From Sphingomonas dokdonensis (GTDB taxonomy: Bacteria > Pseudomonadota > Alphaproteobacteria > Sphingomonadales > Sphingomonadaceae): DNA of 64,000 bases. The translations under genes and the position numbers were made by a program. The stretch is taken from positions 62,001-126,000 of the forward strand of contig NZ_NBBI01000004.1 of NCBI RefSeq assembly GCF_002197685.1, read 5' to 3'. The notes below the pieces were generated by a model. The model did no database searches, was not told where the DNA came from, and worked only from the letters and a program-made list of their open reading frames with translations. This document shows, piece by piece, positions 9,390 to 18,881 of this stretch. How positions within the stretch are numbered: the first letter of the stretch is position 1; every line of letters begins with the position of its first letter.

Positions 9390-9463
9390 CGCGCAATTTT
9401 AGGCGCCGTAGCGCGCCAACCGCTGCTGGAGCGGCAGCATAATCGATTGGAAGGAATTTCGAC

Positions 9464-11209
9464 GTGACCGAGAAGAGCGGAGCAGACATCCTGGTCGAGG
9501 CGCTGTGCGATCTCGGCGTGGACGTCATCTTCGGCTATCCAGGCGGCGCCGTTCTTCCCATTTACGACGCCCTGTTCCGGTCCAAGCGCATTCGCCACGT
9601 CCTCGTCCGGCACGAGCAGGCGGCGACGCATGCCGCGGAGGGCTATGCCCGCTCTACCGGCAAGCCGGGTGTCGTTCTGGTCACCTCCGGCCCGGGTGCG
9701 ACCAACGCGGTGACGGGCATCACCGATGCGCTGCTCGATTCGATCCCGATGGTCGTCATCACCGGTCAGGTGCCGACCGGGCTGATCGGCTCGGATGCGT
9801 TCCAAGAGGCCGATACCGTCGGCATCACGCGCCACTGCACCAAGCATAATTATCTGGTGAAGGATCCTGCCTTGCTCGGCGGGATCATTCACGAGGCGTT
9901 TCATATCGCCACGTCGGGCCGCCCCGGCCCGGTCGTGATCGACGTGCCCAAGGACGTTCAGGTCGCGACCGCTGCCTATCAGAAGCCGGGGCCGATCCAG
10001 CACAAGACCTATCGCCCGGCCGTGAAGGCGGATCGCAGCGCGATCGAGCAGGCGGTCGAGATGCTGGCCGCGGCGGAGCGGCCGATCTTCTATACCGGCG
10101 GCGGGATCATCAATTCCGGTCCGGCGGCGTCGCAGCTGTTGCAGGAGCTCGCCCGGCTAACCGGCGCGCCCGTCACCTCGACGTTGATGGGGCTCGGCTG
10201 CTTCCCGGCCAGCTCGCCGCAGTTCCTCGGCATGCTGGGCATGCACGGAACCTATGAAGCCAATATGGCGATGAACCAAGCCGATCTGATCGTGAACATC
10301 GGCGCGCGCTTCGACGATCGCGTCACCGGCCGGCTCGACGCCTTTTCGCCGCACAGCCGCAAGATCCACATCGATGTCGACCGCTCCAGCATCAACAAGA
10401 CGGTGCGGATCGACCTGGGCATCGTTGCCGATGCGGGCCATGCGATGGAGGACATGCTGCGCATCTGGAAGGCGCGTCAGCATCCCAAGCCCGACACAGC
10501 CGAATGGTGGCGGCGTATCCAGGGCTGGCGCGCGGTGCAGTGCCTTGCCTATCCGCAGGACGACAAGGTCATCATGCCGCAGCGCGCGATCCAGGCGCTT
10601 TGGCAGGCGACGCACGAGCGTGAGCCGATCATCACCACCGAGGTCGGCCAGCACCAGATGTGGGCGGCGCAATATTTCGGGTTCGAAAAGCCGAACAAGT
10701 GGCTCACCTCGGGCGGGCTCGGCACGATGGGCTATGGCTTGCCGGCGGCGATCGGGGCGCAGCTTGGCCATCCGAATGCCCTGGTGATCGACATCGCGGG
10801 CGAGGCCTCGATCCAGATGAACATTCAGGAACTGGCGACGGCGACGCAATATCGCCTGCCGGTAAAGGTCTTCATCCTGAACAACGAATATATGGGCATG
10901 GTGCGCCAGTGGCAGGAGCTCACCTATGAGAGCCGCTATGCCGAAAGCTATTCGGACTCGCTGCCCGATTTCGTGAAGCTGTCCGAAGCCTATGGCTGGA
11001 AGGGTATTCGCATCGAGCATCCCGACCAGCTGGAACAGGGCATTGCCGACATGCTGGCGCACGACGGCCCGGTGATGGTGGATTGCATGGTGGCGAAGCT
11101 CGCCAATTGCTTCCCCATGATCCCGAGCGGCGCCGCACATACGGACATGATCCTGCAGGCGAACGAAGTATCGGGCACCATGGACGACGAGGCCAAGGCG
11201 CTGGTCTGA
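9464..11209 (+). CDS. ilvB: Acetolactate synthase large (catalytic) subunit
   Basis: Thiamine-diphosphate enzyme that condenses pyruvate with pyruvate or 2-ketobutyrate in valine, leucine and isoleucine synthesis. GTG start with AAGGAATTTC spacing; 581 residues. The active-site Glu is in [15 protein letters not shown] and FAD-contact segments follow. The ThDP-binding stretch reads [12 protein letters not shown], where most families have GDGS or GDAS, so the usual Mg-ligand Asp is Glu here. A TTGACG hexamer at 9386-9391, overlapping the miaA stop, could be the -35 element. It is followed by ilvN and ilvC. Confidence 0.95.
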   Translation: MTEKSGADILVEALCDLGVDVIFGYPGGAVLPIYDALFRSKRIRHVLVRHEQAATHAAEGYARSTGKPGVVLVTSGPGATNAVTGITDALLDSIPMVVITGQVPTGLIGSDAFQEADTVGITRHCTKHNYLVKDPALLGGIIHEAFHIATSGRPGPVVIDVPKDVQVATAAYQKPGPIQHKTYRPAVKADRSAIEQAVEMLAAAERPIFYTGGGIINSGPAASQLLQELARLTGAPVTSTLMGLGCFPASSPQFLGMLGMHGTYEANMAMNQADLIVNIGARFDDRVTGRLDAFSPHSRKIHIDVDRSSINKTVRIDLGIVADAGHAMEDMLRIWKARQHPKPDTAEWWRRIQGWRAVQCLAYPQDDKVIMPQRAIQALWQATHEREPIITTEVGQHQMWAAQYFGFEKPNKWLTSGGLGTMGYGLPAAIGAQLGHPNALVIDIAGEASIQMNIQELATATQYRLPVKVFILNNEYMGMVRQWQELTYESRYAESYSDSLPDFVKLSEAYGWKGIRIEHPDQLEQGIADMLAHDGPVMVDCMVAKLANCFPMIPSGAAHTDMILQANEVSGTMDDEAKALV

Positions 11210-11287
11210 GCCGACCCGCTTCTTTTTTTCGCTTTTACCATTCTTCCCCGCCCCCCTCGCCTGTCGAGGGGGGAGAAGGACCGTACA

Positions 11288-11803
11288 GTGCACATCAAAT
11301 CCGAAGCAGCCGAGCGGCATACGCTTGCCGTGATCGTCGACAACGAGCCGGGCATCCTCGCCCGCATCGCCGGCCTGTTCACCGCGCGCGGCTATAATAT
11401 CGAGAGCCTGACGGTGAGCGAGATCACCGTGGACAAGGCGGTGAGCCGGATCACCATCGTCACCTCCGCCAGCAAGCCGATGCTGGAGCAGATCGTGGCG
11501 CAGCTCGACCGGCTGGTGCCCGTGCACAAGGTGCGCGATCTGACCGCGGAGGGCGCGCATGTCGAGCGCGAGCTGGCGCTGGTGAAGGTGCGCGGCGTGG
11601 GCGATCACCGGATCGAGGCGCTGCGGCTGGCCGACGTCTACCGCGCGCGGGTGGTCGATGCGACCACCTCCTCCTTCGTTTTCGAAGTGACCGGCGGGAT
11701 CGAGAAGATCGACAAGTTCGTCGAGCTGATGGGCGAAGTCGGCCTGATCGAGGTGGCGCGCACCGGCGTGGTCGCCATCGCCCGCGGCAAGGACGCCGCC
11801 TGA
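11288..11803 (+). CDS. ilvN: Acetolactate synthase small (regulatory) subunit
   Basis: Regulatory subunit giving valine feedback and full activity to IlvB. The GTG start is followed by HTLAVIVDNEPGILARIAGLF, an ACT domain, with a second conserved C-terminal domain (VHKVRDLTAEGAHVERELAL). The 171-residue length is typical of the long type. It is 78 bases downstream of ilvB in the same direction and 139 bases before ilvC; that second gap carries a large inverted repeat. Confidence 0.95.
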   Translation: MHIKSEAAERHTLAVIVDNEPGILARIAGLFTARGYNIESLTVSEITVDKAVSRITIVTSASKPMLEQIVAQLDRLVPVHKVRDLTAEGAHVERELALVKVRGVGDHRIEALRLADVYRARVVDATTSSFVFEVTGGIEKIDKFVELMGEVGLIEVARTGVVAIARGKDAA

Positions 11804-11827
11804 GTTTCAATAGAGATCACCACCAAA

Positions 11828-11919
11828 CGTCACCCTGAACTTGTTTCGGGGTCCATGTTTCCGCAAGCGGCGGCGCCCCTTGTTGCACGATGGATGCTGA
11901 AACAAGTTCAGCATGACGC
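11828..11919. repeat. Intergenic inverted repeat between ilvN and ilvC
   Basis: Two 29-base arms (11828-11856 and 11891-11919) are inverted copies with 24 of 29 positions matching; the core ACTTGTTTC / GAAACAAGT is exact. The arms flank a 34-base GC-rich spacer. The transcript would fold into a long stem between two genes of one pathway. I recognise this type as a dispersed sphingomonad intergenic repeat, from memory only. Confidence 0.8.
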
Positions 11920-11927
11920 CCATGTAG

Positions 11928-12962
<1,035 letters not shown>

Positions 12963-12970
12963 GCCAACTT

Positions 12971-13012
12971 GCGCCGTGCTGCCGTCCGTCGATCCGGATG
13001 GCAGCATGGCGC
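12971..13012 (+). terminator. Hairpin after ilvC, possible terminator
   Basis: A 17-base-pair stem (two G-U pairs) with an 8-base loop begins nine bases after the ilvC stop. No U-run follows, so it may terminate inefficiently, act with Rho, or only protect the 3' end. Confidence 0.45.
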
Positions 13013-13064
13013 CGCGTCGGCACTGCATTGTAGATGAGCGCCTGAGCGACTAGGCAGCGCGGCG

Positions 13065-13820
13065 ATGCGCCCGGCGTCTTCCCCTTATGCGACGTACCGG
13101 GCGCGCCCGTCCTGGCGGGATCGCGCCACATCCGGCGCGATGGCGCTGCTGGTCGTCGGGCTGCTCATCTGGGTGCTCATCAAGATGGGTGGGTTGCCGC
13201 TGCTGCCGCCCGGCGACGGCCGCTCGCTCAGCACCTTCGATGTGGGCGAAGCCGGCCCGGCGCAGGACGAACGCCCGAAGCAGCGCGAGCAGCGCCAGCA
13301 AGAGCGGCCGCAGCAGGCACGGCCGCGCCCTGCCCCACCCGTCACCGAGCCGCTGCCGCCCCCGCCGCCGATCGACCTGCCCGGCGTCATCAAGCTGTCG
13401 CGCGCCGACTTCGCGGGTTCAGACATCGCGCAGGTGGCGCCGACAGCACCGTCCGGCAGCGCGACCGCCGGTGCCGGCACGGGCGCCGGTAGCAGCGACA
13501 AGGGGATTGCGGGCGCCGCGCCGGGCGGCGAGACGCTGTACGCCGCCGAATGGGTCCGCGAGCCGACCCGTGCAGAGCTCGTCACCTATCTGCCGCCGCG
13601 TCAGGAAAGCGGATGGGGCACGATCATCTGCCGCACCGCCGAGCGCAACCGGGTGGAGGATTGTCGCGAGACCGGCGAAACGCCCGGCTCGAACATCGCG
13701 CGCGGCTTGCGCCGGGCATCGTGGCAGTTCCTGGTCCGCCCGCCGCGCGTCAACGGAAAGCCGCTGATCGGCGCTTGGGTGAGCATCAAGTTCGATCTGA
13801 CCGTCGGCGTAGCGAAATAG
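13065..13820 (+). CDS. TonB-like energy transducer / membrane-anchored Pro-rich protein
   Basis: A 251-residue protein with one membrane segment (about 25-45), a charged Gln/Arg then Pro-rich periplasmic linker (about 65-115), a Gly/Ala/Ser stretch, and a C-terminal domain ending FLVRPPRVNGKPLIGAWVSIKFDLT. That pattern of anchor, Pro-rich spacer and small terminal domain resembles TonB, although the C-terminal domain is divergent and has two Cys. No ExbB or ExbD gene is adjacent. It could serve one of the two TonB receptors here, or be a lineage-specific TonB-domain protein with another role. Confidence 0.6.
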   Translation: MRPASSPYATYRARPSWRDRATSGAMALLVVGLLIWVLIKMGGLPLLPPGDGRSLSTFDVGEAGPAQDERPKQREQRQQERPQQARPRPAPPVTEPLPPPPPIDLPGVIKLSRADFAGSDIAQVAPTAPSGSATAGAGTGAGSSDKGIAGAAPGGETLYAAEWVREPTRAELVTYLPPRQESGWGTIICRTAERNRVEDCRETGETPGSNIARGLRRASWQFLVRPPRVNGKPLIGAWVSIKFDLTVGVAK

Positions 13821-13903
13821 GCGAAACAGGTCGTTTCGCGCGGGAGCTTTCCGGCGGCGACGCGTTGTGGTTACAAACGCGAAACGGTCAGGGAGCCTTT
13901 ATC

Positions 13904-14539
13904 ATGCGCATCGCACACGCCTTCTTGCTTTCCACACTTCTCACCGGCGCCGTCGTGGCGCAGCAGGCGCCGAGCAGCCTGCCGGGCACCAAAAACGTGG
14001 CGGCCATTTCAGGTGGCACCTACACCGCCGACGCCGGTCATACGCTGGTCGAGTGGACGGTCGATCACTTCGGCTTCACGCCCTATTTCGGTCTGTTCGG
14101 CAATGTGACCGGCACGCTGATGCTCGATCCCAATAACCCCGCCGCCGCCAAGGTGGACGTGACGATCCCGGTCGCCGACGTGACCACCGCGAGCGCCGGC
14201 CTGACCAAGCATCTGCTGAAGCCCGCGGAGGACGGCAAGAAGGCCGATTTCTTCGGGGCATCGCCGGCAGCGGCGCGCTTCGTCTCCACCAAGGTGACGC
14301 CGAACGGGCAGAATGCGAAGATCGACGGCAATCTGACGCTGAACGGCGTGACGCGGCCGGTGACGCTGAACGCCAGCTTCTACGGCGCGGGCAAGATGCC
14401 GGCGCAGATGGGCGGCAAGGAGAATGTCGGCTTCACCGCGACGGGAACGATCCGCCGCAGCGAATTCAACGTCGGCTATGCCATCCCGATGGTGTCGGAC
14501 GAAGTGAAGCTGAAGATCATGGCCGCGTTTCAGAAGTAA
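13904..14539 (+). CDS. YceI family lipocalin-like periplasmic protein
   Basis: A 211-residue exported protein: a signal peptide ends around GAVVAQQ, followed by the YceI beta-barrel (YTADAGHTLVEWTVDHFGF, then LTLNGVTRPVTL near the middle and FTATGTIRRSEFNVGY). Family members bind polyprenyl or other amphiphilic molecules in a periplasmic barrel. The ATG at 13904 with AGGGAG upstream is preferred because it begins the signal peptide. It stands alone between the TonB-like gene and the convergent BLUF gene; its ligand is unknown. Confidence 0.9.
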   Translation: MRIAHAFLLSTLLTGAVVAQQAPSSLPGTKNVAAISGGTYTADAGHTLVEWTVDHFGFTPYFGLFGNVTGTLMLDPNNPAAAKVDVTIPVADVTTASAGLTKHLLKPAEDGKKADFFGASPAAARFVSTKVTPNGQNAKIDGNLTLNGVTRPVTLNASFYGAGKMPAQMGGKENVGFTATGTIRRSEFNVGYAIPMVSDEVKLKIMAAFQK

Positions 14540-14542
14540 GCG

Positions 14543-14938
14543 TTACGCGGCACGTCGGGCGGCGATCAGCCCTTCGAACGTGCCGCGAACCGACGGCGAG
14601 GCGCCGGCGAGATATTGGCGCATGCGCCCGTCGAAGGCGTCCGCCGTATCGCCCGGGCCGCGCCGTGCCATTTCCCAGGCGCCGAATTCGCGCACGGCGA
14701 TGGTGCGATCCTGCAGCACCACGATGCCGCGATGCCGGGCATCGATCTTGATCCGGCCGAGGACGCCCTGCACGGCCTCCTCCGGCCCTTCGAGAACTTG
14801 GAGAAAACGATGCGCGTCGGTCCACAACAGACCGGTGACGCCCTCGCGCCGATTGTTGCGCATCGAAATGGCGAGAATTTCGCCAATGTCGATCCCGGCG
14901 CCCGGCGCAGCCGTGCTGATGTAAAGAAGCTGGCGCAC
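14543..14938 (-). CDS. Stand-alone BLUF blue-light sensor
   Basis: A 131-residue single-domain flavin photoreceptor. From the GTG start at 14938 the BLUF key residues fall at Tyr6 (LLYIS), Asn28 (RNNRREGVTG) and Gln47 (FLQVLEG), the trio that forms the FAD hydrogen-bond switch; the end has REFGAWEMA. GTG is chosen because AAGGAG lies nine bases upstream, whereas the longer ATG frame has no such site. No output domain is fused, so it must signal through a partner. It diverges from the leuA leader, but no functional link is evident. Confidence 0.9.
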   Translation of the reverse strand: MRQLLYISTAAPGAGIDIGEILAISMRNNRREGVTGLLWTDAHRFLQVLEGPEEAVQGVLGRIKIDARHRGIVVLQDRTIAVREFGAWEMARRGPGDTADAFDGRMRQYLAGASPSVRGTFEGLIAARRAA

Positions 14939-15057
14939 CGTTGCTATCTCCTTGGCCGTTCGGTCGGCAGCGATGCCTTTGGCCTGCAAATGATTACGAA
15001 AGCGTCAAATTCCTTTCGCGCTGGACTTCAACCGGTCGTTCGGGCAACCAGACGACG

Positions 15058-15102
15058 ATGATTTGCTTCGGCGGCCTTCTGCTTCGACTTACGCGCCCTT
15101 AG
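15058..15102 (+). CDS. Leucine-rich leader peptide ahead of leuA
   Basis: The 14-codon reading frame MICFGGLLLRLTRP has four Leu codons within five positions (CTT CTG CTT CGA CTT) and stops 87 bases before the leuA ATG. Its last codons form the 5' arm of a long hairpin. This is the classic arrangement of a ribosome-mediated leucine attenuator, as known for leuA leaders in proteobacteria. The weak point is that no strong ribosome binding site is visible before the ATG. Confidence 0.65.
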   Translation: MICFGGLLLRLTRP

Positions 15103-15151
15103 GCGCGACCTAGCCTTGCGCGCCCGCGGGCTGCGCAACGCGCCTAAGGGC
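15095..15151 (+). promoter_or_regulatory. leuA: leuA attenuator hairpin
   Basis: Arms GCCCTTAGGCGCG (15095-15107) and its exact complement (15139-15151) enclose a second stem, TTGCGCGCCC (15116-15125) with GGGC-T-GCGCAA (15128-15138). The left arm begins five bases after the last Leu codon of the leader peptide, so a ribosome stalled on Leu codons would cover it and free the right arm. There is no U-run after the structure. Confidence 0.6.
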
Positions 15152-15189
15152 CAGTTGACCCCGAAAGCCCATAGCAGAGCGAGCCCATC

Positions 15190-16863
15190 ATGCTGCGCGA
15201 TCCGTCGACCAAATACCGCCCTTTCCCCACCATCGATCTGCCGAACCGGCAATGGCCGTCGCGCACGATCACGCAGGCGCCGCGCTGGCTGTCGACTGAC
15301 CTGCGCGACGGCAACCAGGCGCTGATCGATCCGATGGATGCCGAGAAGAAGACGCGCTTCTTTGACCTGTTGGTCAAGGTGGGGCTGAAGGAGATCGAGG
15401 TCGGCTTCCCCTCCGCCGGCCAGACTGAGTTCGACTTCATCTCGGGGCTTTTCGCGCAGGACCGCGTGCCGGACGACGTGCTGGTGCAGGTGCTGACGCA
15501 ATCGCGCCGCGACCTGATCGAGACGAGCTTCCGCAGCCTGGAAGGGGCGCACGCCGCGATCGTCCACCTCTACAATGCGGTCAGCCCCGCGTGGCGGCGC
15601 ATCGTGTTCAACATGAGCCGCGACGAGGTGAAGGCGATCGCCATCGACGGCGCCAAGGTGCTGCGCGACGAGGCGGGCAAGCGGCCGAACACGACGTGGC
15701 ATTTCGAATATAGCCCGGAAACCTTTTCCACCGCAGAAGTGGATTTCAGCATCGAGGTGTGCGCCGCCGTGATGGACGTGCTACGCCCCACCGCCGAGCA
15801 TCCGCTGATCCTCAACCTGCCGGCGACGGTCGAGTGCGCGACGCCCAACGTCTATGCCGATCAGATCGAATATTTCTGCCGCCACATTCCGAACCGCGAC
15901 ACGGTGGTGATCAGCCTGCACACGCACAACGACCGTGGCACTGGCGTGGCGGCGGCGGAACTGGGGCTGATGGCGGGCGCCGATCGCGTCGAGGGTTGCC
16001 TGCTCGGCAATGGCGAGCGCACCGGCAATTGCGATCTCGTGACCGTGGCGCTCAACATGTACACGCAGGGCGTCGATCCGAAGCTGGACCTGTCCGACAT
16101 CGACGCCATCGTGAAGACGGTGGAATATGCCACCAACATCCCGGTGCATCCGCGCACACCCTATGCGGGCGACCTCGTCTTCACCGCTTTTTCTGGCAGC
16201 CACCAGGATGCGATCAAGAAGGGCTTTGCGGCGCAGGCGGCGCGCAACGACGATCTGTGGGAAGTGCCGTATCTCCCGATCGATCCCGCCGATCTGGGCC
16301 GCAGCTACGAAGCGGTGATCCGCGTCAACTCGCAGTCCGGCAAGGGCGGCGTCGCCTGGGTGATCGAGCAGGACAAGGGGCTGAAGCTGCCCAAGCGGCT
16401 ACAGGGCGATTTCAGCCGCCACGTACAGGCGCTGGCCGATGAGACCAGCCGCGAGCTGAATGCCGCCGATATCTGGGGCGCATTCGAGCGGACGTACCTG
16501 CCGGGTGCCGGCGACCGCTTCGTGCTGCGCGACTATGAGGAGACCGGCAGCGTCGGCAACCGGCTGTTCGTGGGTCGGGTGGCGATCGACGGCGAAGAGC
16601 GGTCGCTGTCGGGGCGCGGCAACGGCCTTATCTCCGGGGTGATCGCCGCTTTGGCTGAATCGACCGGCCCGGCCCTCGACGTGATCGACTATGCCGAGCA
16701 TGCGATCGGCCATGGCGCTGGCGCCCAAGCGGCCGCTTACGTCGAATGTCGCGCCGGCGACGGGCAGACCGTCTGGGGTGTAGGGATCGACACCGATGTC
16801 GCCACCGCGACCGTTCGCGCCGTGCTGAGCGCCGCCAATCGGACGCCCAAACTGCCTTTGTGA
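15190..16863 (+). CDS. leuA: 2-isopropylmalate synthase
   Basis: First committed step of leucine synthesis: condensation of acetyl-CoA with 2-ketoisovalerate. At 557 residues with N-terminal YRPFPTIDLPNRQWPS it belongs to the longer actinobacterial/fungal-like type. The catalytic DRE-TIM signature is seen as STDLRDGNQAL, the metal-binding HTHNDRG is at about residue 240, and a C-terminal LeuA dimer regulatory domain (about 430-557) should give leucine feedback. It is preceded by a leader peptide and hairpin, so control is probably both transcriptional and allosteric. Confidence 0.96.
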   Translation: MLRDPSTKYRPFPTIDLPNRQWPSRTITQAPRWLSTDLRDGNQALIDPMDAEKKTRFFDLLVKVGLKEIEVGFPSAGQTEFDFISGLFAQDRVPDDVLVQVLTQSRRDLIETSFRSLEGAHAAIVHLYNAVSPAWRRIVFNMSRDEVKAIAIDGAKVLRDEAGKRPNTTWHFEYSPETFSTAEVDFSIEVCAAVMDVLRPTAEHPLILNLPATVECATPNVYADQIEYFCRHIPNRDTVVISLHTHNDRGTGVAAAELGLMAGADRVEGCLLGNGERTGNCDLVTVALNMYTQGVDPKLDLSDIDAIVKTVEYATNIPVHPRTPYAGDLVFTAFSGSHQDAIKKGFAAQAARNDDLWEVPYLPIDPADLGRSYEAVIRVNSQSGKGGVAWVIEQDKGLKLPKRLQGDFSRHVQALADETSRELNAADIWGAFERTYLPGAGDRFVLRDYEETGSVGNRLFVGRVAIDGEERSLSGRGNGLISGVIAALAESTGPALDVIDYAEHAIGHGAGAQAAAYVECRAGDGQTVWGVGIDTDVATATVRAVLSAANRTPKLPL

Positions 16864-16882
16864 CAATCGAAGCCTATGCCGT

Positions 16883-16906
16883 GCCCATGGCGCCGGTGCC
16901 ATGGGC
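16883..16906. terminator. Symmetric hairpin between convergent leuA and folB
   Basis: GCCCATGGC and GCCATGGGC form a perfect nine-base-pair stem with a six-base loop, 20 bases after leuA and 26 bases after folB in the other direction. There is no U-run on either strand, so bidirectional termination is only a possibility. Confidence 0.4.
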
Positions 16907-16931
16907 GCGGCAAGCGCGGAGCTGCCGGCAG

Positions 16932-17282
16932 TCACCGCGCGCGGACGATCTCGCACCCGACACGGGCATCGGGGTACACATCCAGCTTCATCGATCGCAC
17001 CTGCACGCGCTGAACCCGCGGATCGGCAAGGCACAGGTCGGCGATCGCCTCGACCAGGCTTTCCTGCAAGGCGAAGCCCGGCCCGGCCGCCAGCCGGTGA
17101 ACGCCATCGCGCAGGAAATCATAGTCCAGCACCTCGGCGATCGTATCAGCGCTGGGCGCAGCGGCGTAAGCGACCGTCATCCGCACCGACAGGCGCACGC
17201 GCTGCGGCTCTGCTTCATGCGGATGGATGCCGAGGCGGATCGCCACGTCGAACCGGTCGAGAATGATCGTATAGTCAACCAC
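16932..17282 (-). CDS. folB: Dihydroneopterin aldolase family protein
   Basis: A 116-residue FolB-fold protein starting with GTG. Family features are the N-terminal DRFDVAIRLGIHPHE (strand plus the conserved Gly-Ile segment), the central LDYDFLRDGV, and ALQESLVEAIADLCL with the conserved Glu. It acts on dihydroneopterin or its epimer in folate synthesis. The start overlaps the end of the upstream reductase gene by eight bases, making it the third gene of a folE-reductase-folB operon. Confidence 0.9.
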   Translation of the reverse strand: MVDYTIILDRFDVAIRLGIHPHEAEPQRVRLSVRMTVAYAAAPSADTIAEVLDYDFLRDGVHRLAAGPGFALQESLVEAIADLCLADPRVQRVQVRSMKLDVYPDARVGCEIVRAR

Positions 17283-18036
17283 CCGCCGCTGCCCGCTCCC
17301 TGTTCTTGAACATCACGTCGCCATCGCGCTTCAGAAACCGCTGACCGCTATCCACGTAAAGCGTCTGCCCGGTCACGCTGGTGGCGTCCAGCAGGTAAAG
17401 GACCGCCGCCGCGACCTGTTCCGCGCCAACCGGCCGGCGCAGCAGATTGTCGCTGGCGACCTCGTTAAACATCGCCGCGCTCTGATCGCCGCTCGGCAGG
17501 GTCAGCCCGGGTGCCACGGCATTCACCCGCACGCGCGGCGCATGTGCTATGGCCATCATCTCCGTGGCGCCGGACAGCGCATATTTGGTGAGCGTGTAGG
17601 AGAAGAAGTCGGGGTTCGGGTTTGCCAGTTTCTGATCGAGCAGGTTGACGACGCAGCCGTGATCGAGGTCCGCTTGCCGCGCCAGGGCGGCGGCAAGCAT
17701 CGCCGGTGCGAGACAGTTCACCGTATGAAGCCGCAGCGCGAGCGCCGGCTCGATCCGCTCCGGCCGATCCTCCTCGAACCGCGACGCGCTGTTCACCAAG
17801 GCATGGACGGGGCCGCCGGCGGCGGCCCGCGCGCGATCGAACAAGGCGTCGATCTGCGCTACGTTCGCCAGATCGCCGCCGATCGCGGCGCCACCGATCT
17901 CGGCGGCCAGCGCCCGCGCCTCCTTCTCCGACGTGCCGTAATGGATCACCACCTGCCAGCCAGCGGTGGCGCACGCCCGCGCGATGTTGGCGCCGAGCCG
18001 CATGGCCCCACCCGTGACCAGAACATTGCGCGTCAT
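17275..18036 (-). CDS. SDR of the pteridine reductase / FolM type
   Basis: A 253-residue short-chain dehydrogenase. The cofactor loop is TGGAMRLG, matching the TGxxxRxG form that marks pteridine reductases (PTR1, FolM) instead of the classical TGxxxGxG; YTLTK supplies the catalytic Tyr and Lys. Position between folE and folB, with an ATGA overlap to folE, strongly suggests reduction of a dihydropterin such as dihydromonapterin, or a backup dihydrofolate reductase. ATG at 18036 is chosen over the longer open frame because it directly precedes the nucleotide-binding strand. Confidence 0.82.
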   Translation of the reverse strand: MTRNVLVTGGAMRLGANIARACATAGWQVVIHYGTSEKEARALAAEIGGAAIGGDLANVAQIDALFDRARAAAGGPVHALVNSASRFEEDRPERIEPALALRLHTVNCLAPAMLAAALARQADLDHGCVVNLLDQKLANPNPDFFSYTLTKYALSGATEMMAIAHAPRVRVNAVAPGLTLPSGDQSAAMFNEVASDNLLRRPVGAEQVAAAVLYLLDATSVTGQTLYVDSGQRFLKRDGDVMFKNRERAAAGG

Positions 18037-18662
18037 GCGCGCCCTTGCATGCCCATCAGCGACAGCACTTCCTTGCGGCTGCGTTCGTCGTCGCGGAAGA
18101 CGCCCATCATCCGGCTCGTCACCATCGACACGCCTGGCGTACGCACGCCGCGTGCCGTCATGCAGGCGTGGCTCGCCTCGATGACCACCGCCACGCCTTG
18201 CGGCTTCAGGCCATTCCAGATGCAATCGGCGACCTCGGCGGTCAGCCGCTCCTGCACCTGCAAGCGCCGGGCATAGGCATGAAGCACACGCGCCAGCTTG
18301 GAAATGCCGACCACATGGTCTTGTGGCAGATAGGCGATGTGCGCGCGGCCGATGATCGGCGCCATGTGATGCTCGCAATGCGACTGGAACGGAATGTCGC
18401 GGAGCAGGACGATCTCGTCGTAGCCGCCGACTTCCTCGAAGACTCGGGAGAGGTGGTGCGAGGGATCCTCGGCATAGCCGGCGCAATATTCACGCCACGC
18501 CCGCGCGACACGCCGCGGCGTGTCGATCAGCCCTTCACGCGCCGGATCGTCACCAGCCCAGCGAATCAGCGTTTGTATCGCATCCGCAACATGATCGGGC
18601 ACCACGATCTTGCCATCGTCGCCAATCAAATCACCGTCATCCGGCGAGCCTTCGTTAACCAT
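18033..18662 (-). CDS. folE: GTP cyclohydrolase I
   Basis: Converts GTP to dihydroneopterin triphosphate, the entry to folate. It has 209 residues from ATG 18662 (AAAGGTGA upstream). The zinc ligands and active-site His are visible in QSHCEHHMAPIIGRAHI and in ASHACMTARG, and GISKLARVLHAYARRLQ is the usual GTP-binding helix. It is first in a tightly overlapping operon with the pteridine-reductase-like SDR and folB. The divergent 219-base gap upstream is shared with a TonB receptor gene. Confidence 0.96.
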   Translation of the reverse strand: MVNEGSPDDGDLIGDDGKIVVPDHVADAIQTLIRWAGDDPAREGLIDTPRRVARAWREYCAGYAEDPSHHLSRVFEEVGGYDEIVLLRDIPFQSHCEHHMAPIIGRAHIAYLPQDHVVGISKLARVLHAYARRLQVQERLTAEVADCIWNGLKPQGVAVVIEASHACMTARGVRTPGVSMVTSRMMGVFRDDERSRKEVLSLMGMQGRA

Positions 18663-18881
18663 AAACCGATCACCTTTGTGCGTTGCGGCGTGAATAATGC
18701 TGCACCGAAGCATAGGTCTAAAATCGCAACTGTCGCTTTTCGGACACAACCTAAGTCGATGCTTTTAATTCTTTGAGAATTCCGTTTGACGAAAGAAATT
18801 TTCTGACGCTTATTCCCATACCGAACCATCAAACCCCATGACATCGCCATAGAGCGGGCATGGACCCAGGAGGGGAGATCG

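Noticed and set aside
9390..9463. An ilvB leader peptide
   Set aside because: No short ORF with several Ile, Val or Leu codons and a following hairpin was found.
18663..18881. Promoter TTGACG near 18786 for the TonB receptor
   Set aside because: No acceptable -10 at the right spacing; left unannotated.
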